Assembly: GCF_004348685.1 (NCBI RefSeq)
Contig: NZ_SMKO01000008.1
Location: 1-64,000 of the forward strand
Direction of reading: 5' to 3'
Source: Nonomuraea deserti
Lineage (GTDB): Bacteria; Actinomycetota; Actinomycetes; Streptosporangiales; Streptosporangiaceae
Length of the DNA stretch: 64,000 bases
Positions 1 through 8,571 of this stretch are shown here, in pieces; the stretch's first letter is position 1; each line of letters begins with the position of its first letter. The notes under the pieces are model-generated. The model did no database searches. It had not been told where the DNA came from and was given only the letters and a program-made list of their open reading frames with translations. Both the position numbers and the translations under genes were made by a program.

Positions 1-1
1 G

Positions 2-106
2 ACCACGACCCACACGATCACGGACATTCTGCGCTGGTCAGACTGGCGCCGCCGCCATCAGGCAACCGCCCGACACTGCCACTACCAGCGCAGATCCCAA
101 CCATGA
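2..106 (+). pseudogene. IS701-like transposase, C-terminal fragment
   Basis: Reading from base 2 gives about 34 residues ending at a TGA at 104-106. The stretch has the pattern ILRWSDWRRRHQATARHCHY near its end. A W-x-x-W-R-R-R-H-Q-A-x-A-R-x-C-H-Y tail is characteristic of the C-terminus of IS701-type DDE transposases in actinomycetes. Only this tail lies inside the window, so I cannot say whether the element is complete upstream. The bases after the stop should contain its right terminal repeat, but without the left end I cannot define it. The call rests on the tail motif alone. Confidence 0.55.
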
Positions 107-301
107 TCGCGATGTGTCACTGGAGTACTAGCCATGCCTTCGATCGTCCTCCGGTGCGTCAGCGGATGCTCGAATCGGTTCGCCTTGATCGTCCGGTCGA
201 GCGCGCATGACAGGACGAGGTCGGTGGGCCGGGTCCGCACCTTCGTGTGGGGCCCCGTTTGAGCGTCCTGAGCCCCTCCGTGCGCGGCCACATGGCGCAC
301 G
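107..301. other. Intergenic stretch downstream of the transposase tail
   Basis: There is no convincing reading frame here. It lies between the stop of the transposase fragment and the 3' end of the convergent diiron gene, and presumably holds the IS right end plus termination signals. I see no strong hairpin followed by a T-run. Confidence 0.4.
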
Positions 302-1324
302 TCAGAAGACCGGGATGATCTCCTCGGGATCGATGAAGTCCACCTGGACCCCTTCCAGGTCGAGTTCGGGAATCGCGGGGAAGGCGATCCCCCAGCGCTC
401 CACGATCACCCGGATCCTGGCCATGGCCACGCGCCAGTTCTCCGCCTGCTCCTCGTACGACAGGACGCCGAGCCCGGCCTCCCTGGCGTGGTCCATGAGG
501 ACGCGGTGGTTGGCCAGGAAGTACGGCGGGAGCTCCCAGAAGCCTTCCGGAGGCTCCCAGAGAATCATGCTGAGGAAGACGAACCCCGCCCTGAGCTGGC
601 GTGTGATCAGCGACTTGGTGTCGTCGGTGAGCCCGGGCCACTCGTTCTCCAGGATGGTCATGCAGATCTGGAGATGGCGGGATTCGTCCCTGCCGATGCG
701 CTGGAACATCTCGCCGAAGACCGGGTGCTGCGTCCCCGAGGCCATGCCCCTGAAGAGCGTGGAGGCGGCCATCTCGCCCATCATGAAGCTGGTGAACAGC
801 ACCGGGAGCGAGTATTTGCCCACGGCCGAGTTGTAGCCGTTCCAGTAGCGGCCGCCGTTGTGGTAGAGCCAGCCGATGTTGTTGTGGGCGGCTGATTCGA
901 GGTCGTCGGTGGGCGTCCAGTCGAGCGGCCCGCCCGGCCAGAGCCTGGCGATGGCGCGCTGGCAGCACTCCTCGTGGTTCATCTCGTCACGGGTGATCGA
1001 GAAGAAACACTTCCTGACCGGGTCCTCCTCGTGCTTCTCGAACGCCTGGATGGTGGCGCGGGCGAACACCGCGGGCCCCGAGGCGTCGAAGTTCGCCAGG
1101 ACCGCGAACCAGTACATGATGCCCAGGCGCTGCTCGCGGGTGAAGTCGTCCGGTCGGAGACCGTCCCAGGGCAGGTCGGCCGGGTTCCAGACCATGCGCT
1201 TGGACTTCTCGTAGATGGCGGCGAGTTTCTCGGTCTCGACTCGCCATTCCATGGGATAGATGTTGGGCTGCGGGATCTCCGGTGCAGGCCAGAAGCCGCC
1301 CTCCGGGATCGTGAGGTCCGCCAT
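302..1324 (-). CDS. Ferritin-like diiron-carboxylate protein
   Basis: The protein has 340 residues and starts at MADLTIPEGG. A GGAGGAGGTG ribosome site lies seven bases before this ATG; the longer frame upstream has none. It carries the helix-borne ligands of a diiron carboxylate centre: a Glu-rich helix (AFEKHEEDP), D-E-M-N-H-E (ExxH), a later G-E-M-A-A-S, and D-E-S-R-H (ExxH). This arrangement resembles ribonucleotide reductase R2-like and AurF/R2lox-type oxygenases. The family usually activates O2 for oxidation or oxygenation, but the substrate cannot be read from sequence. The neighbouring EamA transporter gene is on the same strand about 45 bases upstream, so the two may be cotranscribed. 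The diiron fold is well supported; the reaction is unknown. Confidence 0.75.
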   Translation of the reverse strand: MADLTIPEGGFWPAPEIPQPNIYPMEWRVETEKLAAIYEKSKRMVWNPADLPWDGLRPDDFTREQRLGIMYWFAVLANFDASGPAVFARATIQAFEKHEEDPVRKCFFSITRDEMNHEECCQRAIARLWPGGPLDWTPTDDLESAAHNNIGWLYHNGGRYWNGYNSAVGKYSLPVLFTSFMMGEMAASTLFRGMASGTQHPVFGEMFQRIGRDESRHLQICMTILENEWPGLTDDTKSLITRQLRAGFVFLSMILWEPPEGFWELPPYFLANHRVLMDHAREAGLGVLSYEEQAENWRVAMARIRVIVERWGIAFPAIPELDLEGVQVDFIDPEEIIPVF

Positions 1325-1368
1325 GTGTGACACCTCCTCCCCCATCCTGCGTGTCAGCGTCACGTCTT

Positions 1369-2289
1369 TCAAGTACGGGCGCGCTGGGTGACGGCCACAC
1401 AGACCAGGACGGCCAGCGCCGCGACCACCGTGACCGGGCCGAAGCGTTCGCCCATCAGGAACCACGCCCAGATCAGGGTCAGGAGGGGCTGGGTGAGCTG
1501 GGTCTGGCCCGCTCTGGCGATGCCGCCCTTGGCCAGGCCGGCGTACCAGGGGAAGAAGCCCAGGAACATCGAGACCAGCGCCACGTAGACGAAACCGGCC
1601 CATGACTGCGGGGTCGGCGTCATGGGGGTGGTCAGGGCCAGCACCGCCGTGATGGGGACCGTCAAGGGGAGGGACAGGACGAGCGCCTGGGAAATGACCT
1701 GCCAGCCCGGGGTCTCCCTGGACAGCCGGCCGCCCTCCGTGTAGCCGACCGCCGCCGACAGCAGCGCGCCGACCAGGAGCAGGTCGGGCCAGGTCGGCAT
1801 GCCCTGGTGCTGGGTGAGGGTGAAGGCGGTGATGGCGGCGGCGCCGGCCGTACAGGCGGCCCAGAAGAGCGGGCGGGGGCGCTCGCCGGCCGACACGACG
1901 GCGCAGACGGCGGTGGCGGCGGGGAGGAGCCCGGTGACCACCGCGGCGTGAGCCGTGCTCGCGCCCAGGTCAAGGGCGAGGCCGCTGAAGGCGGGGAAGC
2001 CGAAGACCACGCCCAGGGAGATCAGGACGTAGGCGCGCCGCTGGTCGCGCGGCGGGAGCAGCGGGCGGCCGGTGGCCTTCAGGCACACCAGAGCCACCAC
2101 GCCCGCCACGGCTGCCCGGCCCAGGGCGGTCAGCCACGGGTCGAAGCCCCGCAGCGCGAAGACGGTGGCGGGGAAGGAGCCGGAGAACGCCAGGACGCCG
2201 AGGAACGCCAGGGCGGTCCCGCGACGTCGCCGGCCTCGGTCTGAGGCGGGGACCGCTACTCCAACGCCGATAGTAGCGCTATTCTCCAT
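1369..2289 (-). CDS. EamA/DMT-family membrane transporter
   Basis: About 306 residues with roughly ten hydrophobic segments in two EamA repeats. One segment is GTALAFLGVLAFSGSFPATV near the N-terminus; another near the end includes GERFGPVTVVAALAVLVC. Members of the drug/metabolite transporter family usually export amino acids or related metabolites. The gene is head-to-head with a MocR regulator whose ATG is only four bases away, an arrangement common for MocR-controlled exporters, so export of an amino acid or a vitamin B6-related compound is inferred. An alternative ATG six bases upstream (2295) would overlap the MocR start. I see no ribosome site, so a leaderless message is likely. The basic RGRRRR just before the first membrane segment suggests a cytoplasmic N-terminus. 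Confidence 0.8.
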   Translation of the reverse strand: MENSATIGVGVAVPASDRGRRRRGTALAFLGVLAFSGSFPATVFALRGFDPWLTALGRAAVAGVVALVCLKATGRPLLPPRDQRRAYVLISLGVVFGFPAFSGLALDLGASTAHAAVVTGLLPAATAVCAVVSAGERPRPLFWAACTAGAAAITAFTLTQHQGMPTWPDLLLVGALLSAAVGYTEGGRLSRETPGWQVISQALVLSLPLTVPITAVLALTTPMTPTPQSWAGFVYVALVSMFLGFFPWYAGLAKGGIARAGQTQLTQPLLTLIWAWFLMGERFGPVTVVAALAVLVCVAVTQRART

Positions 2290-2336
2290 CTTCATGGACA
2301 ACGATAGCAGTATCGCCAAAATCGCCGCGATACTGC
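2270..2336. promoter_or_regulatory. Candidate MocR operator cluster between and inside the divergent starts
   Basis: Three related elements surround the two start codons. They are ATAG-N5-CTAT at 2270-2282, GATA-GCAG-TATC at 2303-2314, and GCAGTATCG (2307-2315) repeated inverted as CGATACTGC (2328-2336). TATTCT at 2280-2285 could be the -10 box of the regulator gene. TATCGT on the other strand (2302-2307) could serve the transporter. The dyads overlap both, which fits an autoregulating repressor/activator site. Binding by the adjacent MocR protein is inferred. Confidence 0.5.
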
Positions 2337-3730
2337 GTGACGAGGCCGTCAGGCTCGGCCCCGGCGCGCGGCTGCCGTCCAGCCGGGAGATCATGCGCAG
2401 GCACAACGTGAGCCCCGTCACGGTGTCGCGGGCCATCGGCCAGCTGGCGGCCGAAGGGCGGGTGGTGACGAGACCCGGCAGCGGGGCGTTCGTGGCGCAC
2501 CAGGTGGCCAGGGGCGAGGAACCGGCGGACCTCTCATGGCAGACCGTCGCCCTGGGCGACCGGGTGGTCGACGAAGGGCCCGTCGCGGAGCTGCTGGGCG
2601 TGGCCGCCGAAGGCGTCGTCCCGCTCACCGGCGGCTACCTGCGTCCGGGGCTGCGGCCCGACAGGCAGCTGGCGGCCGCGGCGGCGCGGGCCGTGCGGCG
2701 GCCCGGGGCCTGGGCCATGCCGCCGCTGCCCGGCCTGCTCGAACTGCGCAGATGGTTCGCGGCGCAGGCCGGAGGCGACGTGACCGCCGCCGACGCGCTC
2801 ATCGTGAGCGGCGGGCAGGCTGCGCTCACGCACGCGTTCCGCGCGCTCGCCGCCCCCGGCACGCCGGTGCTGGTCGAAACGCCCACCTACCCGGGCGCGC
2901 TGGTCGCGGCCAGGGCCGCGGGGCTGCGGCCCACTGCGGTGCCCATGGACCGCGACGGCGTACGTCCCGACCTGCTGGCCGAGGCGTTCGCCGTGACCGG
3001 CGCGCGGGTCTTCCTCTGCCAGCCCACCCTGCACAACCCGACGGGCGCGACCCTGCCGTCCGGGCGCCGGGCGCAGGTGCTGGACGTGGCCAGGGCGGCG
3101 GGCGCGTTCGTGATCGAGGACGACTTCGCCCGCTACCTGACCGGCCAGGCGCCCCCGTCGCTGGCGTCCATGGACCGGCACGGCACCGTCGTCCACGTGG
3201 GCTCGCTGACGAAGATCCTGTCGCCGAGCATGCGGGTGGCGGCCGTCATCGCCAGAGGGCCGGCCGCGCACCGGCTGCGGGCCAGCCAGCTCGTCGAATC
3301 GTTCTTCGTGGCACGGCCGCTGCAGGAGACGGCGCTGGAGTTCGTGGAGTCACCGGCGTGGCGGCGGCACCTGGCCGCCGTGCACGCGGAGATCGGGATC
3401 CGGCGCGACGCGCTGGCCGCCGCGCTCGCCGCGCGGATGCCGCGGGCCGAGCCGCACCTGCTCCCCGCCGGCGGGATGCACCTGTGGGTACGGCTGCCGG
3501 CCGAGGTCGACGAGAGCGCGCTGGTGGAGGCCGCCAGGCGGAACGGCGCGCTGGTGAGCCCCGGCCGGATCTACTACCCGTCCGAGCCGCCGGGGCCGCG
3601 GATCCGGGTGACCCACATGGCCGCCGCGCACCTGGCGGAGCTGCACGAAGGGGTACGCCGCCTCGCCCTGGCGCTGGACGAGGTCGCCACGAATCCCTGG
3701 TCGGGTACCGGGGCAAGCATGAATGCTTGA
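2294..3730 (+). CDS. MocR/GntR regulator with aminotransferase domain
   Basis: 478 residues. The first ~75 form a GntR winged helix (PSSREIMRRHNVSPVTVSRAI). The rest is a fold-type-I PLP aminotransferase with GGQAAL, the HNPTG motif and the PLP-lysine motif SLTKILSPSMR. MocR proteins bind PLP or its amino-acid adducts and control vitamin B6, GABA, ectoine or exporter genes; most are not working aminotransferases. The start MDNDSSIAKI is the only one that keeps the winged helix intact. There is no ribosome site, and TATTCT sits eight bases upstream, suggesting a leaderless mRNA. Its divergent partner is an EamA transporter, the probable target. The ligand is unknown. Confidence 0.85.
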   Translation: MDNDSSIAKIAAILRDEAVRLGPGARLPSSREIMRRHNVSPVTVSRAIGQLAAEGRVVTRPGSGAFVAHQVARGEEPADLSWQTVALGDRVVDEGPVAELLGVAAEGVVPLTGGYLRPGLRPDRQLAAAAARAVRRPGAWAMPPLPGLLELRRWFAAQAGGDVTAADALIVSGGQAALTHAFRALAAPGTPVLVETPTYPGALVAARAAGLRPTAVPMDRDGVRPDLLAEAFAVTGARVFLCQPTLHNPTGATLPSGRRAQVLDVARAAGAFVIEDDFARYLTGQAPPSLASMDRHGTVVHVGSLTKILSPSMRVAAVIARGPAAHRLRASQLVESFFVARPLQETALEFVESPAWRRHLAAVHAEIGIRRDALAAALAARMPRAEPHLLPAGGMHLWVRLPAEVDESALVEAARRNGALVSPGRIYYPSEPPGPRIRVTHMAAAHLAELHEGVRRLALALDEVATNPWSGTGASMNA

Positions 3731-3754
3731 TCCACGCCCATTAGAGTGACCGGC

Positions 3755-4270
3755 ATGCCGTGCCCCGCGGAGCTCGTACGCGACTTCGTGAACACCTACG
3801 ACGTCGAGGCGCAGGCGGACGAGCTGTCCTCCCCCGCCGAGCTGGCCCTGTGGCTGCGCGAGCACGGCCTGGCCGGGCCGCGCGACCGGGCCACCGACGA
3901 CGACCTCCACACCGCGATCGCCCTCCGCGAAGGCCTCAGGGCGGCGCTCAGGCGCGAGGCCGCCGAGCTGCCCGCGATGCCGTTCACGATCAGGGCGAGG
4001 CGGGGCGAGCGGCCCGAGCCTGCCGCGGCCGGCGGCGGCGTGCAGGGCGGGCTGGCGGCGATCGCCGTGGCGGCCGTGACCGCGTCGTGGGACCGGCTCA
4101 AGGTGTGCGCGGAGGGCACCTGCCAGTGGGCGTTCATCGACGCGTCGAAGAACCGATCGCGCTCGTGGTGTTCCATGAGGGTATGCGGTAACCGCACGAA
4201 GACCCGGGCTTACCGGGCGAGGAAGAAGGGTTCGCGTCATCTCCAAGGGTCAAACACCGATACGGTGTAA
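3755..4270 (+). CDS. CGNR zinc-finger (ABATE domain) protein
   Basis: About 171 residues. The N-terminal ~115 match the ABATE stress-response domain type, beginning with a C-P-A-E-L-V-x-D-F-V-N-T-like start. The C-terminus is a CGNR zinc finger with C-A-E-G-T-C, then C-S-M-R-V-C-G-N-R. This family is common in actinobacteria and is thought to bind nucleic acid, probably as a regulator; targets are unknown. GTG at 3746 is an alternative start three codons upstream. It lies 24 bases after the MocR gene on the same strand, so readthrough transcription is possible. Confidence 0.8.
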   Translation: MPCPAELVRDFVNTYDVEAQADELSSPAELALWLREHGLAGPRDRATDDDLHTAIALREGLRAALRREAAELPAMPFTIRARRGERPEPAAAGGGVQGGLAAIAVAAVTASWDRLKVCAEGTCQWAFIDASKNRSRSWCSMRVCGNRTKTRAYRARKKGSRHLQGSNTDTV

Positions 4271-4314
4271 GTCGTGCCTTGTGGCATGAACGGCAGTCGA
4301 AGGAGCGGGCCGAG

Positions 4315-4923
4315 ATGGCAGACGTAGGCGTCCGGGCGGCCCGGCGCGAGGATGTGCTCCAGGTTGCGAATACGCAGATCCGCGCCTGGCGCTACGGCTA
4401 TCGGGATTTCCTCCCCGAGGGCCCACTCGAGCAGATGACCGGCGCGGCTGCGGAGAAGATGTGGTTGCGCCAGTGGGACGAGGCGATCGTCGCCCCGCCC
4501 ACCCCCATGCACCGGGTGCTGGTGGCCGTGGAGACCATCCTCGACACCGAGGGCTTCCCCGCGCTCGGCAAGGGAGGCAGCGCCGCCCTGACCACTCCCC
4601 GGGGCGGCGAGCGCGTGGTGGGGCTGGCCTCCCACGCCCCCGCCGAGGACCCCGACCTCGACCCCGGCGTGGTGGCCGAGATGCTGACGCTGCTGGTCGA
4701 TCCCGATTTCGTCCGCCGGGGCCACGGCAGCCGCCTGCTCAACGCCACCGTCGACCACCTGCGCGAAGACGGCTTCCGGCAGATCGTCACCTGGGCTTTC
4801 GCCGACAACTACGCGGTGCTCGGCTTCCTCGAATCGGCAGGCTGGGGCGAGGACACCGCCGAACGCGTTCTCGACATGGGCCGCCCGATCAGGATGGTCC
4901 GGCTCACCACCGACATCAGCTAG
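4315..4923 (+). CDS. GNAT-family N-acetyltransferase
   Basis: 202 residues from MADVGVRAAR, chosen because AAGGAG lies ten bases upstream. The fold markers are an N-terminal VRAARREDV strand-helix, a central strand MLTLLVDPDFV, and the acetyl-CoA loop R-R-G-H-G-S-R-L-L. A final F-A-D-N-Y-A-V-L-G-F-L-E-S-A-G-W segment is typical of the family. The substrate is not predictable. It is followed after 12 bases by menA on the same strand and may share its transcript. Confidence 0.8.
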   Translation: MADVGVRAARREDVLQVANTQIRAWRYGYRDFLPEGPLEQMTGAAAEKMWLRQWDEAIVAPPTPMHRVLVAVETILDTEGFPALGKGGSAALTTPRGGERVVGLASHAPAEDPDLDPGVVAEMLTLLVDPDFVRRGHGSRLLNATVDHLREDGFRQIVTWAFADNYAVLGFLESAGWGEDTAERVLDMGRPIRMVRLTTDIS

Positions 4924-4935
4924 AGGGTCGACGAC

Positions 4936-5811
4936 ATGGCAACCTCCGGTCAGTGGATCGCGGGCGCCCGCCCGCGCACGCTCCCCAACGCCGTCGTGCC
5001 TGTCATGGTGGGCACCGGCGTGGCCATCGGCGAGGGCGGCTTCGTGTGGTGGCGGGCGATCCTGGCGCTGCTCGTGGCGCTCTCCCTGCAGATCGGCGTC
5101 AACTACGCCAACGACTACAGCGACGGCATCCGCGGCACCGACGACCAGCGGGTCGGCCCCATGCGGCTGGTGGGCTCGCGGGCGGCCACGCCGCGGCAGG
5201 TGCTGACCGCCGCGCTGGGCAGCTTCGCTGTGGCGGCGGTGCTGGGGCTCGTCCTGGTCGTCGTCACGCAGGCGTGGTGGATCCTGCTGGTGGGCGCGGC
5301 GTGCATCGCGGCCGGCTGGTTCTACACCGGCGGCAAGCACCCGTACGGCTACCGCGGCCTGGGCGAGGTCGCCGTGTTCGTGTTCTTCGGGGTGGTGCCC
5401 GTGGTGGGCACGGCCTTCGTGCAGACCGAGTCGCTCAGCTGGGCGGCGCTCGTCGCGTCGATCCCCGTGGGGCTGCTGTCGTGCTCGATGCTGGTGGTCA
5501 ACAACCTGCGCGACGTCGGCACGGACGGCCAGGCGGGCAAGCGCACGCTCGCCGTGCTGCTGGGCGCCGAGCGCACCCGCGCACTCTACGTCGCCTGCCA
5601 GGTGGTGCCGTTCCTGGTGGCGCTGGCCATGATCCCGATCACGCCGTGGGCCGCGCTCGCGCTGCTCGCCGCGCCGCTGGCGGTCGCGCCGATCAGGGCG
5701 GTGCTGGGCAAGGCGGTCGGCCCCGCGCTGATCGCGGTGCTGCAGCAGACGGGGAAACTGCAGATGGCGTACGGTCTGCTCTTCGCGGTGGGGCTGGCGT
5801 TCATCTTCTAG
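4936..5811 (+). CDS. menA: 1,4-dihydroxy-2-naphthoate polyprenyltransferase
   Basis: 291 residues with about eight membrane segments. MenA prenylates 1,4-dihydroxy-2-naphthoate at the membrane to make demethylmenaquinone. The two Asp-rich prenyl-diphosphate/Mg motifs of the UbiA superfamily are visible: N-Y-A-N-D-Y-S-D-G near residue 55 and N-N-L-R-D-V-G-T-D about 120 residues later. PRTLPNAVVPV near the start is typical of MenA. It sits between a GNAT gene and a deaminase-family gene on the same strand. No other menaquinone genes are nearby, so whether the host uses the futalosine or the classical route cannot be told from this window. Confidence 0.9.
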   Translation: MATSGQWIAGARPRTLPNAVVPVMVGTGVAIGEGGFVWWRAILALLVALSLQIGVNYANDYSDGIRGTDDQRVGPMRLVGSRAATPRQVLTAALGSFAVAAVLGLVLVVVTQAWWILLVGAACIAAGWFYTGGKHPYGYRGLGEVAVFVFFGVVPVVGTAFVQTESLSWAALVASIPVGLLSCSMLVVNNLRDVGTDGQAGKRTLAVLLGAERTRALYVACQVVPFLVALAMIPITPWAALALLAAPLAVAPIRAVLGKAVGPALIAVLQQTGKLQMAYGLLFAVGLAFIF

Positions 5812-5840
5812 GGTGGCCGGGCGTCTTCTAGGGTGGACGG

Positions 5841-6845
5841 GTGAAGGACTTCATCGCCGGTCTGCCCAAATGCGAGCTGCACCTGCACATCGAGGGCACG
5901 CTGGAACCCGAGCTCAAGTTCGAGCTGGCCAGGCGCAACGGCCTGCGGCTGCCCTACCCGGGCGTCGAGCAGATGCGGGCCGCCTACACCTTCGACAGCC
6001 TGCCGTCCTTCCTGCGGATCTACTACGAGGGCATGCGGGTGCTGTGCACCGAGCCCGACTTCTACGACCTGGCCATGGCCTACCTCCGCAAGGCCGCCGA
6101 GCAGAACGTCCGCTACGCCGAGATCTTCTTCGACCCGCAGGCCCACACCTCGCGCGGGGTGCCGTTCGACGTGGTGATCCGAGGGCTGCGGCGGGCGCTC
6201 ATGGACGCGGAGGCGCGGCTCGGGGTGCGGGCGCAGCTCATCATGTGCTTCCTGCGCGACTTCCAGGCCGAATACGCGATGGCCACGCTGCTGGAGTCGT
6301 TGCCGTACAAGGAGTGGATCGCCGGCGTCGGGCTCGACTCCGACGAGAAGGGCAACCCGCCGGTGAAGTTCGCGGCGGTCTACGAGCGGGCCAGGCAGGA
6401 GGGCTATCTCCTGACGATGCACTGCGACGTCGACCAGGACGACGCGGTCGAGCACATCCGCCAGGCCGTCGAGGACATCGGCGTCAACCGGATCGACCAC
6501 GGCGTCAACATCCTGGAGGACCAGCGGCTGGTGGAGGTGGTCCTGGAGCGCGGCATGGGGCTGACCTGCTGCCCGATCTCCAACGGCTACGTCACCGACT
6601 CGATGAAGGCCGAGGCCATCCGCAAGCTGATGGACCTGGGCGTGCGGATCACGGTCAGCTCCGACGACCCGGCCTATTTCGGGGCCTACGTGGGGGAGAA
6701 CCTGGAGGCCCTGCAGAGCGTGCTCCAGCTCACCAGGGACGAGCTGGCCAGGCTCGAACGCGACGCGTTCGAGATCGCCTGGCTGCCGCGGCACGTCAAG
6801 GACGCCTATCTCACCGAGGTGGACGCCTATCTCGCGCAGGGGTGA
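5841..6845 (+). CDS. Adenosine/adenine deaminase-family amidohydrolase with atypical active-site motif
   Basis: 334 residues, amidohydrolase barrel. Metal ligands are visible as H-L-H in CELHLHIEGT, a His in TMHCDVDQ, R-I-D-H-G and S-S-D-D-P. DPAYFGAY resembles the adenine-deaminase branch rather than classic adenosine deaminases. The catalytic H-A-G-E motif, whose Glu protonates the purine, is replaced by H-C-D-V-D-Q, so the general acid/base must differ or the substrate is unusual. It begins 29 bases after menA. An aminodeoxyfutalosine deaminase of the menaquinone pathway belongs to this same superfamily, so a menaquinone role is possible but unproven. Superfamily is certain; the reaction is open. 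Confidence 0.75.
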   Translation: MKDFIAGLPKCELHLHIEGTLEPELKFELARRNGLRLPYPGVEQMRAAYTFDSLPSFLRIYYEGMRVLCTEPDFYDLAMAYLRKAAEQNVRYAEIFFDPQAHTSRGVPFDVVIRGLRRALMDAEARLGVRAQLIMCFLRDFQAEYAMATLLESLPYKEWIAGVGLDSDEKGNPPVKFAAVYERARQEGYLLTMHCDVDQDDAVEHIRQAVEDIGVNRIDHGVNILEDQRLVEVVLERGMGLTCCPISNGYVTDSMKAEAIRKLMDLGVRITVSSDDPAYFGAYVGENLEALQSVLQLTRDELARLERDAFEIAWLPRHVKDAYLTEVDAYLAQG

Positions 6846-6855
6846 CGGGGGGCGG

Positions 6856-7329
6856 CTAGCGGCGCATCACCACGCGGGGGGCGATCTCGAGGCCGAGCTC
6901 CCGTTCGTGCTCCACCAGCGCGCGCAGCTCGGGCCCCCACTCCGGCTCGGGCAGCACCGTGAAGCCGTGCCGGGCGTACCACGGCGCGTTCCACGGCACG
7001 TCGCGGTAGGTCGTCAACGTCACCGCCGGCACACCGGAGGCCCGCGCGTGGTCGATCACCGCGGCCATCAGCCGCCCGCCGATGCCCCGGCGCATGCTGC
7101 GCGGGTGTACGGCGAGCTGGTCGAGATGCACGTTGCCGTCGACCCGGCCCAGCAGGGCGAATCCCGCGGGCGGCTCGCCCTCGACCAGGACCCGCCCGGG
7201 GTCGTCGACCTCTTCGATCATGGTTGTCCCGGGCGGGAAGACGATGCCCACCTCGGCGAAGAGCCCGTCGGCCGCCAGCTCGACGTCGGCCAGCCCTGCC
7301 AGCTCCCCCGCATCCGCCCATCGCACCAT
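6856..7329 (-). CDS. GNAT-family N-acetyltransferase
   Basis: 157 residues. The GNAT core is clear: strand L-D-Q-L-A-V-H-P then acetyl-CoA loop R-R-G-I-G-G-R-L-M, followed by V-P-A-V-T-L-T-T-Y-R-D-V-P-W-N-A-P-W-Y, which resembles small GNATs acting on free amino groups. The gene is convergent with the deaminase gene (ten bases apart) and is probably monocistronic. GAGGCTC just upstream of the ATG is a modest ribosome site. Substrate unknown. Confidence 0.8.
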   Translation of the reverse strand: MVRWADAGELAGLADVELAADGLFAEVGIVFPPGTTMIEEVDDPGRVLVEGEPPAGFALLGRVDGNVHLDQLAVHPRSMRRGIGGRLMAAVIDHARASGVPAVTLTTYRDVPWNAPWYARHGFTVLPEPEWGPELRALVEHERELGLEIAPRVVMRR

Positions 7330-7633
7330 CAGAGCCTCCTGAGGGGACCGTCGCCCTCAGGCGATGGAGAACCGGGAGCGGGAGGGCCGCCAAGGCCCCC
7401 ATGCCGTGGCGGAAGCTCAGACGGAGTCGCCACCCCCGGACGGCATTGCGCTCGTGCTTTCGGGCATCGGTCAGGGCTTGGCCGCCGCCTCCCGCGCGAG
7501 CGGAGCGAGCAGCCGTTTTCTTCAGGGCGCGGAGCAGTCACGACGACACGATCTCATGTCTCGGGCGGACCTCGCCTCGGGTATTAATCTTGATGATCGT
7601 AGGCCCGGCTGTGCGGAGCCGGGGCCCTCTCCT
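7330..7633. other. Gene-free stretch upstream of the GNAT gene
   Basis: About 300 bases with no convincing frame on either strand. It contains a small hairpin (GTGGCG...CGCCAC near 7404-7432). At 7554-7578 there is a 25-base sequence that recurs with a four-base insertion in the rimP leader at 22963-22991. It presumably holds the GNAT promoter, reading leftward. I found no tRNA fold and no riboswitch that I recognise. Confidence 0.4.
7554..7578. repeat. Dispersed repeat copy 1 (second copy in the rimP leader)
   Basis: TCATGTCTC followed directly by GGGCGGACCTCGCCTC. The same two blocks occur at 22963-22971 and 22976-22991, separated by AGCC. Both copies are intergenic and both lie 5' of leftward genes. 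Function unknown. Confidence 0.5.
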
Positions 7634-7673
7634 CACGACGTGCCCACGACCGCCCGGTGGTGGGCACGTCGTG
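7634..7673 (-). terminator. Terminator after dapB
   Basis: Perfect 14-base inverted repeat CACGACGTGCCCAC (7634-7647) and its complement (7660-7673), with a 12-base loop, 20 bases beyond the dapB stop. There is no T-run, as is usual in actinomycetes. Confidence 0.8.
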
Positions 7674-7692
7674 TGCGCGGCCAGGGGCGAGG

Positions 7693-8571
<879 letters not shown>

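Noticed and set aside
1325-1603. N-terminal extension of the diiron gene
   Set aside because: A strong GGAGGAGGTG site precedes ATG 1324, and the extension overlaps the EamA gene in a shadow frame.
7330-7692. A tRNA or riboswitch
   Set aside because: The hairpins present do not form a cloverleaf, and no CCA-adjacent acceptor stem or known riboswitch core is visible.
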